From Toxorhynchites rutilus septentrionalis (lineage: Eukaryota; Arthropoda; Insecta; Diptera; Culicidae): a DNA stretch of 64,000 nucleotides. Position 1 is the stretch's first letter. Every line of letters starts with the position of its first letter. Under the pieces are notes generated by a model that did not search any database, had not been told where the DNA came from, and saw only the letters and a list, made by a program, of their open reading frames with translations. The stretch spans positions 55,829,205-55,893,204 of the forward strand of contig NC_073745.1 of the NCBI RefSeq assembly GCF_029784135.1. The letters are read 5' to 3'. A program made the translations under genes and the position numbers. This document shows, one piece after another, positions 54,297-64,000 of this stretch.

Positions 54297-55299
54297 CACC
54301 CATACCTCGCTTTACGGCCAGATCCGTTCCACGAAACTAAGCCGCAAAGCGAAAAGCCGTATAACGAATCTGGAATCTTGACCGATTCAGATGATCGACA
54401 TATCAAATTAAAGTTATGATTTTTTGTAAAAGTTATTTTTGGAAAAAGATTGTAAAAGTAGATTTATCGGGTAAATTGTAAAAGTTATTTTTGGAAAAAG
54501 GTTGTAAAAGTAGATTTATCGGGTAAATGGGCATCCTAATCTATCTATATATATAAAAATGGAGTGATGTCTGTCTGTCTGTCTGATTCTTATAGACTCG
54601 GAAACTACTGAACCGATCGAATTGGTATGTAGGGGTTTTTGGGGCCGGGGAAGGTTTTCGTGATATTTTGAGACCCCTCCCCCCTCTCTAAGGGGGGGGC
54701 TGCCATACAAATGAAACACAAATTTCTGCATTATTCGGAAATTAACCAAGCAAACGAAACCAAAGTTGGCATGTGAAAGTTTTAGGGTGCAATAAATGTT
54801 TCTATGATGGTTAGACAGTCCTTCCCCCACTCAAAGGGGGGGCTGCCATACAAATGAAACACAAATTTCTGCATTACTCGAGAATTAATCAAGCAAATGA
54901 AACCAAATTAGGCATATGGAAACTTTAGGGTGCAATGAATATTTCTATGGTGGTTAGATACCCCTCCCCCCTCTCTTAGGGGTGGCTGCGATACAAATAA
55001 AACACAAATTTCTGCATTACTCGAGAATTAATCAAGTAAATGGGCGGGACGAAGTTTGCCGGGTTAGCTAGTGAAAAAATAAAAACAAGCGAAAAGGAAC
55101 AAAACTACTATTTTTCACGAAAATATGAGAACCACTATATCGGTTTGGCTCGGTATGGTTCTATATCGACATAAAAAAAAAAAAAAATTACCGTTCTAGC
55201 GAATCATTTAAGGCCATAAATCAAAAACGTGCCTTAATTGAAGAGGGCCGTTATAGCGAAAGGCCGCATAAAGAGCGGCCGTATAGCGAGGTATGGGTG
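54297..55299. mobile_element. 1-kb TA-flanked element (pogo-like), contains a Helitron
   Basis: The ends CACCCATACCTCGCTTTACG and (complement) CACCCATACCTCGCTATACG have TA at 54295-54296 and 55300-55301. Removing the nested Helitron (532 bp) leaves about 470 bp without coding capacity. A direct repeat (AGTTATTTTTGGAAAAAG) occurs at 54430 and 54483. Confidence 0.8.
54540..55071 (+). mobile_element. Non-autonomous Helitron, 532 bp
   Basis: It starts TCTATCTATATATATAAAAA and ends ACGAAGTTTGCCGGGTTAGC then TAG, giving the 5-prime TC and 3-prime CTAG of Helitrons. It is inserted between A (54539) and T (55072). It contains two and a half tandem units of about 148 bp (GGGGGGCTGCCATACAAATG at 54695 and 54836). 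No Rep-helicase frame is present. The end sequence is like those of known insect Helitrons. Confidence 0.85.
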
Positions 55300-55301
55300 T
55301 A

Positions 55302-55719
55302 ATTCAATTAATGATGATCGCACCGCAAACCGAAAGGCAGTTTTGAAAACTTCAATAAATTCTGTACAAAGCTGATTTGTTGCTTTGACAAAAAAAAAAT
55401 TATATGAATTTTTTGCATCGTTCTTTAAAAATGCCAAAACACGTTTTCTAAGTGTTTTAGAAAATGTGTTGTAATTTTGCAAATATTTCAGTAAGTTTTA
55501 ATGTTTTAGTCTAGTGATCTCTCCTCTGAACGTTTCATATTGATACTTTCAGCCGTTTTTTAGCCGATCGATCAAAGTTTGGAATAGACTACGGGAACAC
55601 TTCATTGCAAACTGTACCAAAACTACAAAATTCTTTGCGTATTCTCGAAATGCACCATTTCACAAAACTACCGCAAAAATTAGTTAGTTAATGTTCTAAT
55701 TGTTGCTATACCCACACCC
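55302..55719. other. AT-rich sequence, no gene
   Basis: Nothing recognised apart from continuation of host repeat sequence. Confidence 0.25.
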
Positions 55720-56702
55720 AAACTAGCGTTGGCAGAAAACGTTTCATCTTTGGCAGCAAAGATGCCATTTCCTGTGCATGAGAGTCAAATGCACAAATAA
55801 TGAGCTATTTTAACAGCTTCAAAATGTGTCTCCTGTTTCGCTCCCTCAAGCGAAGCGAATTATGATTCCGGATTCTTTCTTCGGATATGGAATACATATA
55901 CTAGAAAATCGCTGTAAAAGTGTATAAAAGTTCAGAGAGCTAACATGCATTCTGAACCATAAATGTGTTTCAAACCATATAATTGTGATTTTCTTGTAGA
56001 ACAACAATATTTATTGAGCAATCTAGTAATTACTATACAGAGAACATTTACAATTTTGAGTAGTCGAACCAAAGATTTCTTTTTCTGCCCGTGACGTGCT
56101 TCTCACCTTTCAATCATAATTATAACACAAGTTCGGTACATTTATCTTCCTTTTTATCATCATGAAAGACAAAACGTGTCATATAGCATAGAAATGTCAA
56201 CTGGCTACTGAATTAAAATGGCGCTGGCTTCTCAATTGACAGATTTATCGAGGCAAATTATTCATTGGTTACGATAATTGGCCATGGTGAGAAACAGTCG
56301 TTTTTTACATTATTCTGTTAATCGAAGGATCACCGGACATCGCTATGAGCAATTATTCCATCACTCAATAATGATATCAAGAACAGAAAATTCAAATTTG
56401 TTTCGGTAGAGAACAAATCATTAACTCAAAGTGTAGTACAAAATATGGAGCAGTTCTTCGAAGGCTCATCTTCGTTCAGACTTCTCATCAGATCTTTTCT
56501 ATCACTTACTTAGAATTCTGCTTTCTAGTTGCAACAACGTGTTCCTGGTGTATAAGTGTTTTGATAAGGCTGTTTGTGAGTGATTATTATACTCGCATTG
56601 CAAGTAAAATCTTAGTTGCTTCGAAGCAACTATTGCGATCATGTTATTAGAAGTGAGTGGCTCTGAGCCGCTCACTGAAATGAACCATTTTGCCCACCTC
56701 TA
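55720..56702 (+). mobile_element. Partial hAT copy, inverted relative to 51745-54119
   Basis: The terminus TGAACCATTTTGCCCACCTC then TA is the inverted counterpart of the left end at 51745. 55720-55880 is the reverse complement of 52600-52720 (CGTTGGCAGAAAAC, GAGCTATTTTAACAG), with the tRNA-like insertion absent. The other end is missing. Confidence 0.65.
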
Positions 56703-56879
56703 GGTTGATTATCAACAATTTGAACCTAGTGTGGGTTGTCTCCTTTGCTTGGATATTCTTGGTGTTGTTCTCATGAAAAAATAATTTCTTATTTTACAAA
56801 ACATCTCGCAAAATAAGGTTCGTATAGTGTAGGGTTTTGTCGCTGAAAATGAAGATAGCTGAAACATTCAATGGTTACT

Positions 56880-58127
56880 CTCTTCCTTGAAACCCAAATC
56901 GCTCAATTCATCAGTGGCTGCGCTTATTTCCACCCATAAAAAAATAAGGGCGGCCTATTCAAATTCCTACCGAAGCAACGACCGGGAAAGAAAAAAATAT
57001 ATGAAGAAACGGTAGGTGAGACAGAACAAAAAAAAACTCCCGAAATACCTCGTCATTACTGTTTGCACCTATTGTGCTCCCGTTGTTTACGTTAGCCCTA
57101 ACACGAAATAACGATCCAGCGCAAACGTCTGACCCCAAACTCTGTACCCCCTCTCCCCGAGGTGTATCATCGGCTCATTACCAAGCGCTAAAATTACATG
57201 GTTGCCTAGCGGAAAGAATCTGTTTGATTGAATAGGTGGATTAATTAACGCCTTTCGTTACACGTTCGTTCGCACACAAGCGGGGGCCGAAACAGGGGAA
57301 TCTGGTATCCCATCCCTAAGCAACAGTGTGTTGCGGGTTTATGAGAGCAAGAAAGAGATCAGAGCACACCAAACCAGACGGATGATGATTTGTTAGGTGT
57401 CTTGATGGTTAAATGTTGGTTAGCCTATTTACCCTCTCCTCGACATGCGCCCAGCATGAGTCAAGCATAAGCTTTCCTTTCTCATTACAGCACGTTTTTG
57501 AATTGTTTTCTATGTCCACAGAGGTTTCTCGATCTCGATAGCCCCCATGGATTCCGAGCTTCGGTCAACCACCGTTTGGCGTTAGTTTGAATTAACCTTT
57601 AGGCGGATGATTGTTGATGTTTTCTGTGCCTGTTTCTCTGACTGTTTTGCTGATTATGGATAATCATAATGATGTGTTCATGAATATCAGATCAAGAATG
57701 CGAACATACAAACATCGTTGCGTGAAGATTCATTTCATAGATTGATAGCTATAAAATGAATCTTGATAATGATATATTCATGAATATCAGATATAGTTAT
57801 GCAACGCTGAAATTTTAGTTTGTTGAATGTTTCGCGCCTAAACAAAACAATAAAGTTCAAATGGCTAGTCTTATAAATGAATATAGCTATTGTGTTCCAT
57901 ACTATATACTTCAATTCAACCAACTTCTTACATATCTCTGGAAACTTAGAAAAATTGTGTAGTTCTATGGTTATGAAACGCAGTGTATAACTAATTTCCA
58001 TATACGTTTCATGTCATGAAAATCAATAAAATAAAATTGTGTTGATATTAATACAATTATTATTTTTTACGTTTAATAGGTCTATAATGTATGTTTTAGC
58101 AACTTGAACATTGGTTAAGAAAATTGT
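56880..58127. other. Repeat-poor sequence, no gene assigned
   Basis: From 57000 to 57700 the composition is more balanced and no element is recognised. It may be conserved non-coding or intronic sequence. From 57720 onward it is AT-rich with a repeated ATGATATATTCATGAATATC motif (57660 and 57770). Confidence 0.25.
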
Positions 58128-58400
58128 ATGGCAGAGCTCGGAGCACGGCCATTGCTGCCTATGCTTTCAAAAATAGTAAACGGAAAAGTATTACATTCAA
58201 TCGAAATGCCTCGGCCAACGAAGAGAAGGGTTAAGGCTCTTCAACGTGAGTATGTGAAAACAATACGATCAACGAAGGAAAATATTGAGGAATTAACAAT
58301 ATCGGGTTACTGTGCGGAAAAACTTGTTGATAACAAAAGAGCCCCAATTCACTTGTGTTTAAAATTTGCTCATGTTACTATCAGAATTTTACTTCATATG
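58128..58400 (+). other. Unidentified basic open frame before a TA repeat
   Basis: The ATG at 58128 opens a frame with MPRPTKRRVKALQREYVKTI and KENIEELTISGYCAEKL, then it runs into a TA microsatellite. The first 90 residues are charged and non-repetitive, so it could be an exon fragment, but no family is recognised and no splice site is convincing. Confidence 0.22.
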
Positions 58401-58409
58401 CAAATACAC

Positions 58410-58411
<2 letters not shown>

Positions 58412-58456
<45 letters not shown>
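58412..58456. repeat. TA dinucleotide microsatellite
   Basis: About 22 uninterrupted TA units. Confidence 0.95.
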
Positions 58457-58460
<4 letters not shown>

Positions 58461-58807
58461 TTGCAATTGCTCATACATTTAACTCCAGTATTGAATTGTT
58501 ATTTTTCTTTTAAGACTCGTGTCAGTGAAGCGCCACAAAGTCTGATAAGTGAATCTATTTACGTACAAAGATCAAAATAAACGAAACAAATTGCTCTTCT
58601 CTCACAAACACTGTTACAACATTTTTACACGTGGTTTTACCTATACTACTACAAAGGCTTGCTTCCACCTTCACCTTAATGTTCTCACTGTAGTGGCTTA
58701 TCTGCTTCTTTTAAGGCAATTATTTCTTATAGGAATTGCGTGTCAAAACGAAATATTATTACAAGCGACTTGACATAGAATATATCTTCGGCTGCTTTTT
58801 GATATTC

Positions 58808-59083
58808 TTCTTCTTCTTCTTCAATGGCACTAACGTTCCTAGAGGAACTTCGCCGTCTCAACGTAGTATTACTTGCGTCATTTTTATTAGTACTTAGTTA
58901 AGATTTCTATGCCAAATAACACGCCTTGAATGCATTCTGAGTGGCAAGCTCTAGAATACGCGTGATCACAGTGCAAGTCGGAGGAAATTTCTTTGACGAA
59001 AAATTCCCCCGACCAGAACGGGAATCGAACCCGAACACCCGGCATGTTAGTTATGACGCTAACCACTCGGCCACGGGTGCACA
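58808..59083 (-). mobile_element. tRNA-derived SINE (Feilai-like), complete
   Basis: On the minus strand it starts GTGCACCCGTGGCCGAGTGG with an A box (TGGCCGAGTGGTTAG), a B box GGTTCGATTCCCG, a tRNA-unrelated body and a GAAGAAGAAG-type tail. The 12-bp target duplication TTTTTGATATTC is at 58796-58807 and 59084-59095. It is the reference copy for the fragments at 5351-6447 and 28919-29151. The name Feilai is a suggestion from memory of the mosquito SINE. Confidence 0.9.
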
Positions 59084-59164
59084 TTTTTGATATTCTCCAT
59101 TATTCGAATCTAGGAATATCGTTCCGTCGAGTAGTTGAGAGTTTGCGATGAATCCTGATTTTGC

Positions 59165-59275
59165 TTAACCATTCCCACTAACAACTATCCCTTCCATGAT
59201 AAACGCTAGGGAACCACGCTATAGAAGCGACCCTTCTGGCCTTCGGGCGGCGAATATCATACTAACATTCCTTCC
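59165..59275 (+). repeat. Dispersed repeat, copy 1 (GGGAACCACGCTATAGA)
   Basis: It shares ACTATCCCTTCCATGATAA, CGCTAGGGAACCACGCTATA and CTTCTGGCCTTCGGGCGGCG with 60303-60415. It may be the 3-prime region of an unidentified retroelement. No coding frame is conserved between the two copies. Confidence 0.55.
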
Positions 59276-59886
59276 CTTCCCCTGGTGACTGTAAGGACGT
59301 GGCCGGCGTCGTTATTGATCATTTAAAGCTCGAATCACCGAAAATTGCACAACGAGAATGATTTGCTAGTCCCAAGCGTCATTCTGTGTGTTATTTATGC
59401 AATTTGGTTGGTTCAGGTAAATCACGGAGAGCAACTACGAATTGTACAGTCTACCCAAGCTCAAGCTCAGTGTATAACTAATATCCATATTTAACATTTT
59501 AGATTTTCAATGTTTTTCATATTTTATTGTGTGCATTTTCCAAAATTTGTTTAGCCCGGTAGATCAAGCAGTATTATACATCCCGCGAGATCGGCAGTGA
59601 GATTGTGCGAAGTTCGCCGTGTTCTTCGCGAGCTAAGTTCTTCTCTTTTACATATTTTATTCTCATTCATTGATCCACTGCATAATTTACTTCATAACCA
59701 TTGCCCGAGCAGGATTCATCCAAAATTTAATAATTTAAAATAAAAAATAATATTTGAAATTTAAAGTCTAAATTACAAAAAAAAAATCAAAATCGAAAAT
59801 CTTAAATAAAGAATAAAATGTTATTATAAAGAATAAAATGTCAAAAATCGAAAATCGGAAAATCTCACATTTTATAGTTAAATCCA

Positions 59887-60180
59887 CAGTTCGGCTGAAA
59901 AGTTCATAAGGGTGACGTCTAGATGGCGCATCATGCAAAAATCTACTTGACTATCACAAAGCACCATCTTTCAATGGATAGGTGTCAAAATTTGACAGCA
60001 ATCGATCGATTGGTTTGTGAGTTACAGCATTGAGAGTGAAGCATCTTTTGTTATTGTGAAAAATATGGAAAAATCCGAATTTCGTGTATTGATAAAGCAT
60101 TGCATTTTGATGGAAAAAATACAGTGCAAACCAAAGCATGACATTACCAGCAGAGTAATGAGAAATTTAAAAGGTTTTCC
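59887..60180 (+). pseudogene. mariner transposase 5-prime remnant
   Basis: A mariner-type end (TTCGGCTGAAAAGTTCATAA) at 59890 is followed by an untranslated leader and the ATG at 60065, which gives MEKSEFRVLIKHCILMEK. This matches the start of the helix-turn-helix domain of mariner transposases, enzymes of about 345 residues with a DD34D triad. The frame shifts at once (a base change or loss after GKN/K), giving CKPKHDITSR in place of the TVQAKQWLDK-type block, and stops at about 60200. All the catalytic part and the right end are missing. Confident as to family, non-functional. Confidence 0.78.
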
Positions 60181-60302
60181 TCCTCAGGTTACCCGAAGAT
60201 AATTTCGGCCACGTGTTTTGGCTCATAAGTTCTTCGGAATTTCGTTTTGTCGAGTGGTCGATAGTTCGCCTTTACATAATCACATCACTTACCTCAGTAA
60301 AT

Positions 60303-60420
60303 CCGGATTCTTACCTCTCCCCACTAATAACTATCCCTTCCATGATAATCGCTAGGGAACCACGCTATAGAGGCGACCCTTCTGGCCTTCGGGCGGCGAA
60401 ACTCATACTATCATTCCTCC
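60303..60420 (+). repeat. Dispersed repeat, copy 2
   Basis: It is the same sequence as 59165-59275 with a few differences (AGAGGCGACC for AGAAGCGACC). Confidence 0.55.
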
Positions 60421-60426
60421 ATTCAT

Positions 60427-60597
60427 AACAAGCACATTACGCGTAAATATTTTATCTTGCGAATGAAATGTTTATCATAACATTTCATTCAGTTGTTTAG
60501 GAAGTATTAACGCTCAAAACCTTGTTGCTACGGCGTAACGCTCTCGTTTTCGAAACTTTGAACTTACACCCCAGTATAGAACTGAAAGACGTAGCGG
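60427..60597 (+). repeat. Right-end fragment of the H3-type modular repeat
   Basis: ATTTCATTCAGTTGTTTAGG, AAGTATTAACGCTCAAAACC and CACCCCAGTATAGAACTGAA, then AGACGTAG, match the last 170 bp of 15004-18672. The palindrome is cut after its first arm. Confidence 0.65.
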
Positions 60598-61129
60598 AAC
60601 AGTTATGCCTAGAACATCAACATAGGAATATAATGTTGTTGATGTTTTTTTAAATACTGGGAGAAACAAAACTTTTTTTTTTGTTTTCCGAAAGATTCAG
60701 CATAAAAACATCGTTTTATGAAGAAAAGTGAAATTTTTCAAAATGTAGCATCTGATAATTATGCGTAGAACGGCATTTGAATAGCATAAAAATAAAAAAA
60801 GTAAAAAAAAAATTCTAAGTTAAACGGTTTAATGTACTAAAAGCTAGAAAATATTTAGGTAAGTAGCAGTTAGTAGTTATCACATCCCTTCCTTCAAATG
60901 ACGAGACTAAAAAAAATGAAAAAAAACTGTGGATAATGGAAATCCGACGTGCCCACGAATTTTATTTTAGCTTTTATTCTAGTTTTTAGTACATTAAACC
61001 GTTGACCTCAAAAAGTTTTTTTTTTACTTTTTTTATTTTGTAGTTTTAGTACATTATCTGAATGATTAGTATACATCTCTACAATAAAACCATTCATCTT
61101 TTTTTTATTTTTATTTCTTACCTAGTTTT
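60598..61129. other. AT-rich sequence, no gene
   Basis: AACGGTTTAATGTACTAAAA near 60822 and TTTTAGTACATTAAACCGTT near 60986 are inverted copies about 165 bp apart, with GATAATTATGCGTAG / GAATGATTAGTATACATC sequence outside. It could be a small hairpin element. No gene. Confidence 0.35.
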
Positions 61130-62715
61130 CTTCGAAATATTTTGATGATGTACTGTATTCTATTAGTCAAATCATTTCATTCGATACTGATATTGAGGGG
61201 ATTACAAAAAAATACATACAGGGTAACTTCGATATAACGTACATTTTACTTTCAAAATTGTACGTTGTATCGAACTGTACGTTATATCGAAACATAGTAA
61301 AGAACCCAGAAACGTAACTTATATCACTTTATTGTGTTGCTGTTTAAGTATGGTTAAAGAATACATTCAACTAGAAGACGAAGTCAACCTTTCTCATGAT
61401 GTTTCCCTTCGTACTGTTGATTAAAGTTTTGTTAATTTAGAATCCGGAATCATAAAACAGTTGTACTTCGCGATTGGTTAAAGGTACAAAACAAGCTTTA
61501 GTGTCAAAAATTCAGATAATTTATTGTTCTTCCAACAAACAAAAAATATGCAAAAAATTATTCCTTTGAACTTTGAAAATGTGTATGTTATATCGAGGTA
61601 AAATCTACGTTATATCTGTGGGCAGAACTCATAGATTTATCACGAAGCTAACCTGCGAAGTAACGGAGCAAGAAAAGGAAAGGGAACACTTCCGTATTCA
61701 AATGAAAGACACTAACGGTCACTATATAGTTTGTCTCTGCAATGTTGGCAGTAACTACTGAGAATAGTATAAAAGATAGTAATGCAAAGTGTTTATAGCA
61801 AAGGTGGTCGGTGATTCCTCCAACAATAACGAGTGACATTATTTCGAGGGTACGTTATATCGAAGTTCCCCTGTACACCTTTTTGAATTTATGTTGTTCA
61901 TAATGTAGTGTATTCTCCAAGTCAAGCCATTCAGCCATTTTTTACCGGCGGCCAAATTGAATTTTTTAAGATAATGGAATACACAGTATTATAATGACAG
62001 CAGATTTGAAGGTTCGTTCCAAATTTCAGATCAATAAGTCAAGAAGAACGGGGTCAAATTTTTATTAATGTGGGGAAAACCTACAGACATACAAACAGGT
62101 CAAGTTGAATGAAACCGTTTAAAAAAGTAATTGGTTGTTTTGTTACAGCGGCCATCTTGGATTTGAATTTTCCATAAATAGCTGGTTTTGAATTTGCATT
62201 CCTCATGAACTATTGATTGGGTTTTGGAAAAAAAATATACATCGCCATTTTGTTGTGACGGCAATTTTAGATTTACATTCCTCATGTATAAATGTATTCT
62301 ACTAGTCAAGTTATTTCATTTGATATCCATATTGACGGGGTTTTGAGAAAATATGTAATCCGCCATTTTGTGGTGATGACAATTTTTGATTTACATTTCT
62401 CATGAATAACGGTGTTCTACTAGTCAAGCCCTTTCATTTGATACCCATATTGATGGGGTTTGGGAAAAACCTATATTTATGGGGGTTTGAGAAAATATGT
62501 AATCTGCCATTTTGTAGCGGCCGCCATGTTGGATTTTTAAAATCATGAAATACACAGTTTCATAATGACTGAGATAAAAGTGTGTTCCAAATTTCAGATC
62601 AACCGGTCAACAGGAATGGGTTCAAATTTCTATTAATATGGTACAGCGCTACAGACGAACATGTTACAAACATACAAATTACAGGGCAAGCTAAATAAAA
62701 CCGTTTAAAAAACAC
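61130..62715. repeat. Diverged tandem repeat region (CATTTTGTGGCGGCCATCTTGG)
   Basis: A unit of about 130-150 bp containing CCATTTTGTRGYGGC, TTGGATTTACATTTCTCATG and GTTCTACTAGTCAAGCC recurs at 62140, 62245, 62365 and 62505, and a related stretch lies at 53640-53880. The MITE 61219-61873 interrupts it. No gene. Confidence 0.6.
61219..61873. mobile_element. 655-bp TA-flanked MITE, CAGG ends
   Basis: The left end CAGGGTAACTTCGATATAAC and complementary right end CAGGGGAACTTCGATATAAC have TA at 61217-61218 and 61874-61875. It is the same family as 47571-48026 but has about 210 bp of extra sequence near 61617-61829. Confidence 0.85.
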
Positions 62716-62884
62716 AATTGGTGTCGTAGCAAGTAGCATCATTATGTAGTCTGTGCTGTGAGCGCAATGAGTGATCTGCAGAATATAAATCTCATTGTTA
62801 TTAGGAATTCTCTAATGAGGTGTACTCTAAATGTTCTTTAATTTTTTTTATTTATTTGTTTGAGAATTAGTTCGTTCTTCCAAA

Positions 62885-63425
62885 CCAAAAATGAGTGCAT
62901 TAGCCCTGCTGAAAGTGATGAAAGCGAAATGGATGGTGATGACGTCCGTCCGTCTGAGCTGTATTTTATCATGTAATAGAACTCTGTTAAAATATATAAT
63001 TTCGACAAAAAGCATATGGCATGGCGAAAAGAATGTCATAACGTTGTATTTTCGGACGAGAAGAAGTTCAATTTAGCTGGTCCTGATCGTTGGGATGATT
63101 TGTGGAAAGAACCCGAGGTCAAGCTGAGCCAAAACTTTGGAGGCGGTACACTCATGATTTGGGGTGGTTTTTCACGTCATGGAAAAATTACTACTTCAAT
63201 CGGGATGAACTCAAAAAAGTACGTGGAATTACTGGAAGACGTTCTGGTATTATCTACCGAGGATTTTATACCTGAAGACTTCACTTTTTAGCAAGACAAT
63301 GCAACCATCCATGTCAGTAAGGGAAGGATGCGATTTTTTTCGGAGGGAGCCATCAAGGTCTTGGACTGGCCAGCACGTAGTCCAGACCTAAATCCATATG
63401 AGAATTCAGAAACTAGAAGCTGCTG
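62885..63425 (+). pseudogene. Tc1-like DD34E transposase remnant
   Basis: From about 63000 a frame reads FDKKHMAWRKECHNVVFSDE then KKFNLAGPDRWDDLW, GGGTLMIWGGFSRHGK and FTF followed by a TAG stop. In the same phase come QDNATIHVSKGRMRFFSEGA, LDWPARSPDLNPYEN. The triad is visible: D of FSDE, D of QDN, E of NPYEN (usually NPIEN), with 34 residues between the last two. The N-terminal DNA-binding domain is not recognisable, although a weak frame starts at 62891, and the end after the glutamate is garbled. No inverted repeats were located. It is inactive. Confidence 0.85.
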
Positions 63426-64000
63426 TGAGAGGATACTGGTTGAAAAATTTCTCTATTGAAAGAAAAATTTTAACGCTTTCGCGTGAGTTCTGTTACAATA
63501 CTAAAAAATTTATTCAAAAGTTTCACAATATATACATGGTTCCTTAAACTAAGATTGACGAGGAACATCTCCTCTCTCTCTCTTGAAAACCGATAACATA
63601 TCGGTTTCGTTTAGATCATCTACCTTCCTTGTCCCTTCTTCTAGCGTATGGTAACGTGCAGTCTGAGACGGCTGCACTACCCTAAGAAAATACCTTAAGT
63701 TTATAGCACCTCGTCGGTGCGCCTATCTTATTCTTGGATTTCCCCTTTCCATCCTTCGCTCTAAATAACATCCTTTTATTTTATTACACCCTGCTGGTGT
63801 ATCTGGCTGAGCGCAGCTAGGGATGGAAAAGGGTAATAAAAATGCATCCTAAATGATGCATGCATTAAATTGTTTACCGGACGCTCTTTAAATATTCGTC
63901 CATTCTGAATTTATGACCGGCAATAATTTCGAACTACAAGCGTTTTCTAGCCTAACAAAACACTTGAGCTCTTACATCTTTTAATTGCCTTACATTGGTC
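63426..64000. other. Unassigned sequence to the window edge
   Basis: Composition is more balanced (CCTCTCTCTCTC, GTAACGTGCAGTCTGAGACG). A TGTTACAATA at 63491 could start a long terminal repeat running off the window, but its partner is not visible. No gene is seen. Confidence 0.2.

Noticed and set aside
51745..56702. One 5-kb hAT element spanning both TAGAG ends
   Set aside because: The inner end at 54119 has a better target duplication and host continuity with 31343, and 55720-56702 is an inverted copy of the left part, so two copies explain the data better.
58980..59083. Possible tRNA gene on the minus strand
   Set aside because: The A and B boxes belong to the head of a SINE with target duplications and a tRNA-unrelated body.

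Overview
The window is a piece of an insect nuclear genome, most likely a culicine mosquito (Aedes-like). It is AT-rich and dense in nested transposable elements. It carries DD37E IS630-Tc1-mariner elements, a group best known from mosquitoes, together with tRNA-derived SINEs, TTAA- and TA-flanked MITEs, hAT, Helitron, mariner and non-LTR remnants. I found no intact protein-coding host gene. Almost every recognisable coding stretch is a broken transposase, a reverse-transcriptase-element remnant or a histone pseudogene. The species call is inference from element content.

Layout. 1-2.2 kb is repeat-poor. 2.2-7.4 kb holds a dispersed repeat, a MITE, an almost complete DD37E element (3943-5235) and a non-LTR fragment inserted into a SINE. 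7.4-11.4 kb and 20.3-23.1 kb are blocks of a modular repeat family carrying H2A pseudogenes and 95-bp tandem repeats. 12-14.7 kb is repeat-poor. 15.0-18.7 kb is a related repeat with two H3 pseudogenes. 23-32 kb is a mosaic of MITEs, a second DD37E element, a SINE, a TE-like orphan protein remnant and a large palindrome. 32-36.4 kb is repeat-poor and holds the best candidate exon. 36.4-47 kb has SINEs, a duplicated segment, an H3-type repeat without its histone, a third DD37E element, a non-LTR tail and an inverted copy of the 95-bp-repeat element. 48-50.3 kb is a GC-richer block that resembles a promoter or first exon. 51.5-56.7 kb holds two hAT copies, a pogo-like MITE and a Helitron nested inside that MITE. 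57-64 kb has a SINE, a mariner start, MITEs, diverged tandem repeats and a Tc1 remnant.

The most interesting signal is the modular repeat family. Its members share a left end (a short hairpin, then GTGACGTAGGACTA) and a right end containing the palindrome GACGTAGTCCTACGTC. Between these ends they carry pieces of replication-dependent histone loci: H2A and H3 coding remnants, TATA and CCAAT boxes, and 3-prime histone stem-loops. The paired copies share the same disabling deletions, so already-dead histone genes were amplified as repeat cargo. The repeat-poor blocks may be intron or 5-prime flank of host genes, but no exon can be assigned with confidence.
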